Below, piece after piece: positions 1 to 4,449 of a stretch of DNA of 6,226 bases. The notes beneath the pieces were generated by a model that worked only from the letters and a program-made list of their open reading frames with translations, did no database searches and had not been told where the DNA came from. Position 1 is the stretch's first letter; every line of letters starts with the position of its first letter. Made by a program: the position numbers and the translations under genes. Source of the stretch: Candidatus Sifarchaeum subterraneum (GTDB taxonomy: Archaea > Asgardarchaeota > Sifarchaeia > Sifarchaeales > Sifarchaeaceae); NCBI GenBank assembly GCA_016292335.1, contig JAECRX010000233.1, positions 1 to 6,226 of the forward strand. The letters run 5' to 3'.

Positions 1-856
1 CCAAATGTATGATTAAGAATCTTTTTTTCAGACAAAGAAAAAAACCTATTTGAGCTAATAAAAATAGAAAAGGACCAAATATCCTTACTGCATTTGCTAC
101 GTAAAATAATACCGATCCATGGCCGTATCTATATGTTGTCATTTGTTGTGCTGAAATGTAAAATGATGGATCAAAATAAGGAGAAATCCATGAAAAAGGT
201 TTTCCGATTATACATCCCGCTATAATTGGGGAAGAAAGGAGAAATGGGATAATTTTAAGTCTTTCTTTTTTGGGTGTCACAATTATCCAAATTGGCAAAA
301 ATATTAGTCCTTCCAATCTAGCTAAACAACTCAATGATATAATTAAAGAAGAGGTATAATATTTTTTAGAAAAATAAAAATAGGTTGCAGTAACTATCAA
401 AAGTGAAAATAATGGCTCTGTGAGTGCTGAATGTGCTAAGAGTAAAAAGTATGGTGCAAAAGCTGTTAAAATCATAGCTATTAAAGAGAAATCTCTATCT
501 ATACCTATTTTTCTAGCCAAAAAATAGGTCATGAAACAACAAGCAGTTGAAATAAATGCATTCATTATTTTAAGGGTCAAAAGTCTCATTTCATTGCCTA
601 AAATTAAAAAAGTTATTGCAGAAAACAAAATGAACAACGGTTTAGCCCATTGATTTATAAAAATGTTGGGACGGGGATTTTGGACAGCTTCCAAAGCCCA
701 AAAGTATCTTACATAACTGTCATGATATAATGCTCCAAATGAATGGAAACCATACCATAAAAAGACAGATAGAATAAAGATAGAACATATAATGACATAA
801 ATCTCATCGACAAATTTGAGTGAATTCAATTTTTTAAAAATTGTTTTGACAGACAA
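1..856 (-). CDS. GT-C family integral-membrane glycosyltransferase, N-terminal 285 codons (C-terminus beyond left edge)
   Basis: Reading the complement of 856 to 2 gives 285 codons with no stop, and the frame leaves the window still open. The product is strongly hydrophobic, with a basic cytosolic N-terminus (residues 1-18), a first membrane helix (about 19-38) and several more helices. After helix 1 comes LYHDSYVRYFWALEA (43-57); the Asp in this first outer loop is where GT-C enzymes of the PMT/mannosyltransferase type keep their catalytic acidic residue. ALTEPLF (144-150) and ARLEGLIFLPI (179-189) also match that fold. Family knowledge: such enzymes move a sugar from a lipid-phosphate donor to protein or lipid on the outer membrane face. 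The substrate here is unknown. There is no ATG. I chose TTG at 856 because a TATA-like element is centred 26 nt upstream and the preceding in-frame stop (TAA) lies 11 codons before it. Fold call fairly sure; exact family uncertain. Confidence 0.82.
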   Translation of the reverse strand, partial: MSVKTIFKKLNSLKFVDEIYVIICSIFILSVFLWYGFHSFGALYHDSYVRYFWALEAVQNPRPNIFINQWAKPLFILFSAITFLILGNEMRLLTLKIMNAFISTACCFMTYFLARKIGIDRDFSLIAMILTAFAPYFLLLAHSALTEPLFSLLIVTATYFYFSKKYYTSSLIISLSCLARLEGLIFLPIWIIVTPKKERLKIIPFLLSSPIIAGCIIGKPFSWISPYFDPSFYISAQQMTTYRYGHGSVLFYVANAVRIFGPFLFLLAQIGFFLCLKKRFLIIHL

Positions 857-877
857 TTCTCTTTCTACCAGATGATT

Positions 878-893
878 GATTTAAAATGACTTT
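878..893 (-). promoter_or_regulatory. TATA-box promoter of the glycosyltransferase gene
   Basis: On the minus strand this reads AAAGTCATTTTAAATC. The TATTA-like core is centred about 26 nt before the TTG at 856, which is the usual archaeal TATA-to-transcription-start distance, so the mRNA would start at or next to the start codon (leaderless). The same element, with 14 of 16 bases identical, lies at the same distance before the transglutaminase gene (2554-2569), which supports both calls. No Shine-Dalgarno is needed in this model; only a weak AGAAAGAGA precedes the TTG. Confidence 0.55.
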
Positions 894-986
894 CAAGAAT
901 TGGTATTCATATTTTTAAGTTAATCTGTGAAAATAAACTTTAGTGGTAATGAGAGTTCTACTCTTCCACTTCTTCTGTGTATCGAT

Positions 987-992
987 AAAAAA
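987..992 (-). terminator. possible T-run terminator after the transglutaminase-like gene
   Basis: The 857-1045 spacer between the two minus-strand genes contains a run of six T on the minus strand, preceded by a GC-rich GAGGGGGC. Archaeal RNA polymerase can terminate at T-runs without a hairpin. This one is short and I see no clear stem, so it is only a candidate. Confidence 0.25.
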
Positions 993-1045
993 TGCCCCCT
1001 CTGTTTTCACACCTGAAACCCACAAGAAACTTAATCGTTACTTCT

Positions 1046-2533
1046 TTAATTATGCTTTCTAATCACACATACAGCCAGAATTATAAAACCAAAGAAGAAG
1101 GAAGAACATGGCAACGATACACCTTGTTCTGCCTTATCTTTTGCCTTCCCAGCCTCAGTAACTGCCCCAAAATAGTTGCCATTGTTGTATTCTTGCTTCG
1201 CTTTAGCTAAATCATCTTCAGCGTCTCCTAGGAAAATGGATCTCCAAGTACCCTTTGCATTCTCTATTGCTTGTTCAGCTTCTGCAATTGCAATCGATGC
1301 TTGGTCTTTTGCAGCTTTATCAGCATAAGTTTTAGCATTATTTGCCGAACTAGTCGCACCTTGAATGTTATCTTGAGACATTTTATCAAAAGCGTCTACT
1401 AGCCAATATCTTGCAGTTTCTAAATCGCTTTCAGTTGCTGTAGTAGTAAAACCATGGTTTTTTGCCTCATTAATAGTCATTGATGCATATTCAACCTTCT
1501 CCGATGCATCAAGTATATTGACTATTTCAGGGGAGGAAAAATCTGACTTAGATGCCGTTGCTTTAGCCAAATTCATTGAAATGCTAACTGAACCTGGAGC
1601 TCCATAGTAATATCCCGAGAAAAGGATATCATAAGTTCCTAATGGTTCTAAATCACTTCCTTTGGCTCTAAGTAGGTGTTTGTTGTCTCCTAGTTTTCCA
1701 AAATATTGATCTGGCTCGGTATTCCCCCAAGTCGGGTCTGCATAAATCCATCCATAGTTCTGAAGATAAAATTCTGCCCATGTGTGAAACTCAAGACTCC
1801 CATTAGGGACAGAACCTATAATAAGTCGAGCGGGCACACCTACTGCTCGACATAATGCGATAAAAAGTGTAGCAAACTCGGTACAATCTCCTTTTTTATT
1901 TTGTAATCCATAGACCGCTCCATGCTCTTCTCCCTGAAGTTCATATTCGAGTTCTGATGCCACCCAATCGTAAATCAATTTTGCTTTATTATATGGATTT
2001 TTTTCGTTTCCTACGATACTATTCGCTGTGCTGATTATCTGTGAATTATCACTCTCTATGCGTGAAGAAGGTTTAGTATATTCTTTGAAAATTTTAGAAT
2101 TTGTGTCATATCCCCCCACATTGTTTGGATCAATTGAAATATCGGCTGAAAAAGTGGCTACTAGATAGGTAATTTCCACATTAAAAGACTGGCTTACAGA
2201 GCCAAAATTTAACTCATAGTAATTGTTATCTACATCGTCTGTAATAACCTCTTTACTATAAGAAACACTAGTAGTAATACCTTTTAACTCAACAAGTTGA
2301 TTGGGAGCCCAAGACTTGTACTTTACAATGGTAATAGTAATTTTACTAACGGATTGACTAATTTCGAATTCAAGCGTGTCAATTACCTTATAATAATCCA
2401 CTGAACTAATTGAATAGTTTGCAGAAAAAGATTGAGTTTGATAGACATTTTCAGCAGTATAAGATGGATTGGGAATAGAAATGAGAGAAAAAATGATTAT
2501 TAAAAAAATAATTACAGGATGTAACCTCCTCAT
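1046..2533 (-). CDS. secreted, C-terminally anchored transglutaminase-like (papain-fold) protein
   Basis: 495 residues. An N-terminal signal peptide (RR at 2-3, hydrophobic core about 7-20, likely cleavage near 24-27) is followed by a beta-rich domain (about 30-160) and a transglutaminase-like core (about 175-285). The expected Cys-His-Asp triad is in order: Cys217 in GDCTEFA, His250 in FHTWAEFYL and Asp266 in ADPTWG. Residues about 368-470 are Ala/Lys/Glu-rich helices that look like a repeated helical-hairpin unit (compare LVDAFDKMSQDNIQGA with LAKAKQEYNNGNYFGA). A C-terminal membrane helix (about 476-491) ends in RKHN, so the protein should sit outside the cell, held by its C-terminus. Family knowledge: such domains are usually proteases, peptide-processing or crosslinking enzymes; the substrate here is unknown. 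Its neighbour is a GT-C glycosyltransferase, consistent with cell-surface work. ATG at 2533 is chosen because it begins the signal peptide and lies 26 nt after a TATA box. Confidence 0.9.
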   Translation of the reverse strand: MRRLHPVIIFLIIIFSLISIPNPSYTAENVYQTQSFSANYSISSVDYYKVIDTLEFEISQSVSKITITIVKYKSWAPNQLVELKGITTSVSYSKEVITDDVDNNYYELNFGSVSQSFNVEITYLVATFSADISIDPNNVGGYDTNSKIFKEYTKPSSRIESDNSQIISTANSIVGNEKNPYNKAKLIYDWVASELEYELQGEEHGAVYGLQNKKGDCTEFATLFIALCRAVGVPARLIIGSVPNGSLEFHTWAEFYLQNYGWIYADPTWGNTEPDQYFGKLGDNKHLLRAKGSDLEPLGTYDILFSGYYYGAPGSVSISMNLAKATASKSDFSSPEIVNILDASEKVEYASMTINEAKNHGFTTTATESDLETARYWLVDAFDKMSQDNIQGATSSANNAKTYADKAAKDQASIAIAEAEQAIENAKGTWRSIFLGDAEDDLAKAKQEYNNGNYFGAVTEAGKAKDKAEQGVSLPCSSFFFGFIILAVCVIRKHN

Positions 2534-2553
2534 AATTCTTCACTTCACTCATA

Positions 2554-2569
2554 GGTTTAAAATGAATTT
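2554..2569 (-). promoter_or_regulatory. TATA-box promoter of the transglutaminase-like gene
   Basis: The minus strand reads AAATTCATTTTAAACC. The TTTTAAA core is centred about 26 nt before the ATG at 2533, predicting a leaderless transcript. It matches the element at 878-893 in 14 of 16 positions and in spacing (20 against 21 nt from the end of the motif to the start codon). It lies just after the terminator of the upstream gene, so this gene probably has its own transcript. Confidence 0.6.
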
Positions 2570-2574
2570 TTTAC

Positions 2575-2609
2575 AAAAAAATTTAAGATGGTAGTTTAAT
2601 ACCGCCATC
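2575..2609 (-). terminator. hairpin plus T7 terminator of the aRF1-like gene
   Basis: On the minus strand, GATGGCGGT and ACTACCATC form a 9-position stem (one C-A mismatch and one G-U pair) around the loop ATTAA. It is followed within a few bases by seven T (complement of 2575-2581). It lies 55 nt past the TAA at 2664 and before the next promoter, as expected for the end of that transcript. Confidence 0.6.
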
Positions 2610-2663
2610 AACAAATTTTAACCTTATTGGTAATTCTAGGAAGGGATTGGGGTTCTATAATTT

Positions 2664-3446
2664 TTACTTCCAACGTAAGAACCCTACGATACCACCAAAA
2701 TGAGCTAATTGAATCCCACTTTCGGTATCATCTGAAAATTCTACAGTTTCTATATTGGTTTCTTTCACTAAATCAAGTATCTCTCTCGAAACAATTCCGG
2801 ATTGAATTAATACTTTTTCCACTTGCCCATTTTTAAGAGCTGCTAATACTTCATTTTCTCCGTAAACAACGTTGCCATCTTTCATTAATTGCTCTAAGAA
2901 GGTATCCCACTCTTTTTTCTCAATGCCCAATTTAGTTTCAGTTTCAAGATCCGCAATTTGTTTCAGTAGAGTTCTTACACCGTGTTCATCCATCAAATCC
3001 GCAGTCAGAATATCATCAGATATTTTATCCCTCAGTCTATAATCAATGTCTTCTTTATATTTTCTCAAGAAATCTTTTGTTGTTAGAACATTTCCCCCAA
3101 AATAAATTCTCTTTAGATCTCCATTTAGTGGTAAAAAGCTTTCGTTAATTTGTCTTATGACTTTTTTGAAAAATTTTGATTTTTGTTCTTCTCTAATTCG
3201 TTCAAAGCGTCGTGCTGATTGACCACCTTTTCGGTGTTTTCTCATTATATATCCTTTTACATCGAATGTTTCTCCGATCCTTGTACCCCTGATAATTGCC
3301 AAATATGCCTTTCCCAGTTCAAGTAAGATAACACCAATTATTTCTGAATCGGCATCGTTTTCTTTCTTCTCTGGAAAAAATCTTTTATGATCTTCTTCGA
3401 TATCTTTCTCTCTATGATCTTTGATTTTTTCTTTTTTCTCTTCCAA
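2664..3446 (-). CDS. aRF1-like GGQ protein lacking the stop-codon-recognition domain
   Basis: From TTG at 3446 there are 260 residues. Residues 1-30 are a Lys/Glu-rich leader. About 34-150 match aRF1 domain 2, including the GGQ motif at 74-76 in RKHRKGGQSARRFERIREE, which places Gln76 at the peptidyl-tRNA ester bond in the ribosomal A site. About 151-260 match domain 3 and end in FGGIVGFLRW, very like the aRF1 C-terminus. Normal aRF1 is roughly 400-420 residues; the N-terminal domain with NIKS and YxCxxxF is absent, and no Cys-containing zinc minidomain is visible. With no more than 16 further in-frame codons before an upstream TAG, the missing domain cannot be restored in this frame. Inference: it hydrolyses peptidyl-tRNA without reading stop codons, perhaps in ribosome rescue like Vms1/VLRF1 relatives. 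The start is uncertain: a strong Shine-Dalgarno at 3499-3504 points to ATT at 3494 (276 residues), and the extra stretch (THKLKTKIKQLEEKK) looks coding. Confidence 0.85.
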   Translation of the reverse strand: MEEKKEKIKDHREKDIEEDHKRFFPEKKENDADSEIIGVILLELGKAYLAIIRGTRIGETFDVKGYIMRKHRKGGQSARRFERIREEQKSKFFKKVIRQINESFLPLNGDLKRIYFGGNVLTTKDFLRKYKEDIDYRLRDKISDDILTADLMDEHGVRTLLKQIADLETETKLGIEKKEWDTFLEQLMKDGNVVYGENEVLAALKNGQVEKVLIQSGIVSREILDLVKETNIETVEFSDDTESGIQLAHFGGIVGFLRWK

Positions 3447-3498
3447 TTGTTTAATTTTAGTTTTTAGTTTATGAGTTATCTTTTCTGACGTAATCTCA

Positions 3499-3504
3499 CA
3501 CCTC
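3499..3504 (-). promoter_or_regulatory. Shine-Dalgarno GAGGTG ahead of the aRF1-like gene
   Basis: The minus strand reads GAGGTGTGAGATTACG. GAGGTG is an exact complement of the archaeal 16S rRNA tail core. Four bases on lies ATT (3492-3494), in frame with the gene. The only standard start in frame is TTG at 3446, 48 nt further on, with no Shine-Dalgarno of its own. The GTG codons inside this site are out of frame and meet a stop quickly. Confidence 0.5.
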
Positions 3505-3527
3505 TATCTTATTTTGAATTCATACTT

Positions 3528-3535
3528 CATATACT
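3528..3535 (-). promoter_or_regulatory. candidate TATA box of the aRF1-like gene
   Basis: The minus strand reads AGTATATG. A start about 26 nt on would fall near 3505, giving a short leader that begins just before the GAGGTG Shine-Dalgarno. The element sits between two TGAATTC copies on the window's plus strand (GAATTC at 3516-3521 and 3541-3546). It differs from the promoters of the two downstream genes. Confidence 0.35.
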
Positions 3536-3583
3536 TTCTTGAATTCTATTCTCTAAGAAATTTTCTCTAAACCACATTGATAC

Positions 3584-3613
3584 AAATGTTACGATTACGT
3601 CATCGAAACATTT
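3584..3613. promoter_or_regulatory. near-perfect 30-bp dyad, likely operator in the divergent spacer
   Basis: The left half is AAATGTTACGATTAC and the right half is GTCATCGAAACATTT. Against its own reverse complement, 26 of 30 positions are identical; the only unpaired positions are 3591/3606 and 3596/3601. It lies 90 bp upstream of the aRF1-like start region (3494) and 83 bp upstream of the GNAT start (3697). No T-run follows it and no gene ends here, so a terminator is unlikely. A symmetric site for a dimeric or tetrameric regulator of one or both divergent genes is the simplest reading. I cannot name the regulator. Confidence 0.5.
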
Positions 3614-3643
3614 CTAAATGAAAAATTTCGTCTGACTAGTGAG

Positions 3644-3653
3644 TTATAGATAT
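3644..3653 (+). promoter_or_regulatory. weak candidate TATA box of the GNAT gene
   Basis: TTATAGATAT is centred about 26 nt before 3675, which would give a leader of about 20 nt to the GTG at 3697. That leader has no Shine-Dalgarno. The AT-rich TTTAATAAAT at 3681-3690 is an alternative but lies too close to the start codon. Low confidence. Confidence 0.2.
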
Positions 3654-3696
3654 CATCGCGTGAAAAATAAGTCTTGCAGTTTTAATAAATACAAAT

Positions 3697-4224
3697 GTGA
3701 TAAAAATTAGTTTAGTAATTAGACCAGAAACAAAAAAAGATTATGATGCTATAACAGAAATCAATAATTTAGCATTCAAGCGAGAGACTGAAGGAAAATT
3801 AGTTCAAAATCTCAGACAAAATCCTAATTTTGTTCCAGAACTTTCTTTAATAGCTGAAAAAGATAACAGAATAATTGGGCATATATTATTCTATCCAATA
3901 AAAATTAATGAAGACAATTTAAAACATGATTCTTTGGCATTAGCCCCAATGTCTGTTCATCCTGACTATCAAAATAAAGGAGTAGGAAGTAAATTAGTAC
4001 AAGAAGGCCTAAAAAGGGCTCAAAAACTGGGATACAAATCAGTAATTGTTTTAGGACACCCAGATTATTATCCTAGATTTGGATTTAAACCCGCAAGTAA
4101 TTGGAACATCAGAGCCCCATTTGAAGTACCAAATAAAGCTTTTTTAGCATTGGAACTAAAAAAAGATGGACTGAAAGATATCACTGGGACTGTTGAATAC
4201 CCAAAAGAATATATTGATGTATAA
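3697..4224 (+). CDS. GNAT N-acetyltransferase, YhbS type
   Basis: 175 residues, a complete single GNAT domain of normal length. Residues 7-30 (VIRPETKKDYDAITEINNLAF) form the first strand and helix. The acetyl-CoA pyrophosphate-binding motif A is at 82-101 (LAPMSVHPDYQNKGVGSKLV), with QNKGVG as the phosphate-binding turn. VLGHPDYYPRFGF (118-130) is the marker strand-turn of the YhbS/COG3153 group. Family knowledge: these cytosolic enzymes acetylate amines from acetyl-CoA; the substrate of this group is mostly unknown, so none is proposed. GTG at 3697 is the first usable start. Relatives usually begin one or two residues before IRPE, so this N-terminus is about five residues longer than usual, and no Shine-Dalgarno precedes it. 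The gene is divergent from the aRF1-like gene, sharing a 200-bp spacer, and it is separated from the SMC gene by 225 bp, so it may be transcribed alone. Confidence 0.92.
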   Translation: MIKISLVIRPETKKDYDAITEINNLAFKRETEGKLVQNLRQNPNFVPELSLIAEKDNRIIGHILFYPIKINEDNLKHDSLALAPMSVHPDYQNKGVGSKLVQEGLKRAQKLGYKSVIVLGHPDYYPRFGFKPASNWNIRAPFEVPNKAFLALELKKDGLKDITGTVEYPKEYIDV

Positions 4225-4264
4225 ATTTGATTAAAGTCTCAATAAATGTTCAAACATATAGATT

Positions 4265-4283
4265 AATTCTCAATTTGAGAATT
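4265..4283. repeat. perfect 19-bp palindrome in the GNAT-SMC spacer
   Basis: AATTCTCAA and TTGAGAATT are exact inverse complements around a single T at 4274. It lies 40 bp after the GNAT stop. As RNA it could form a 7-bp stem with a 5-nt loop, but no T-run follows, so it is more likely a DNA-binding site or an mRNA 3'-end hairpin than a classical terminator. Confidence 0.4.
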
Positions 4284-4364
4284 GACATTATTAATAACAT
4301 CCCGACGAAAAACAAAAAAAGGGAAAAAGAGTGAAATAATAGAGAAATAGAGTGATTTCGTATT

Positions 4365-4381
4365 AAAATCGATGATTTTTT
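4365..4381 (+). terminator. small hairpin with T-run, possible GNAT terminator
   Basis: AAAATC, GAT and GATTTTTT give a 6-bp stem with a 3-nt loop whose 3' arm runs into six T. It sits 140 nt after the GNAT stop and 70 nt before the SMC start. The overlapping TATTAAAAT (4361-4369) could instead be the TATA box of the SMC gene, which would give a leader of about 59 nt. The rest of the 4225-4449 spacer is A-rich, with two copies of AGAGTGA (4329-4335 and 4350-4356) and nothing else I recognise. Confidence 0.3.
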
Positions 4382-4436
4382 GATGATACTCAAATTTCTT
4401 TCCCTAAAGAAAAATATCGAGACAATCAACCCGTCT

Positions 4437-4443
4437 GGAAGGT
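4437..4443 (+). promoter_or_regulatory. Shine-Dalgarno that fixes the TTG start of the SMC gene
   Basis: GGAAGGT lies 6 nt before TTG at 4450, which opens the long SMC frame. The frame is closed by TAA at 4405-4407 and has no ATG before residue 16 (position 4495), inside the first conserved strand (LTLKNFMLH). This makes TTG 4450 the best start. Confidence 0.6.
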
Positions 4444-4449
4444 AAAGAG

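Noticed and set aside
909..918. TTAAAAATAT on the minus strand as the glycosyltransferase promoter
   Set aside because: It would give a leader of about 30 nt without a Shine-Dalgarno; the element at 878-893 has the right distance and a matching copy before another gene.
1..1045. The left kilobase as a non-coding region
   Set aside because: The minus-strand frame from TTG 856 is open to the edge and encodes a clear multi-helix GT-C protein, so only 857-1045 is intergenic.
992..1210. Plus-strand 72-codon frame over the 3' end of the transglutaminase-like gene
   Set aside because: Antisense to well-supported coding sequence; no family resemblance, no Shine-Dalgarno and low-complexity composition.
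2524..2530. AGGAGGT on the minus strand at codons 2-4 of the transglutaminase-like gene, a perfect Shine-Dalgarno sequence
   Set aside because: No ATG, GTG or TTG follows within normal spacing in frame, and a later start would cut the basic end off the signal peptide. The TATA box supports a leaderless start at 2533, so this is probably just two Arg codons.
2627..2836. Plus-strand 69-codon frame over the 3' end of the aRF1-like gene
   Set aside because: Mostly opposite the conserved aRF1 C-terminal domain; no recognisable protein features.
3447..3696. A frameshifted or separate piece of the missing aRF1 N-terminal domain upstream of the GGQ protein
   Set aside because: Only about 200 bp separate it from the divergent GNAT gene, too little for a domain of about 140 residues, and no NIKS or YxCxxxF-like stretch was seen there.
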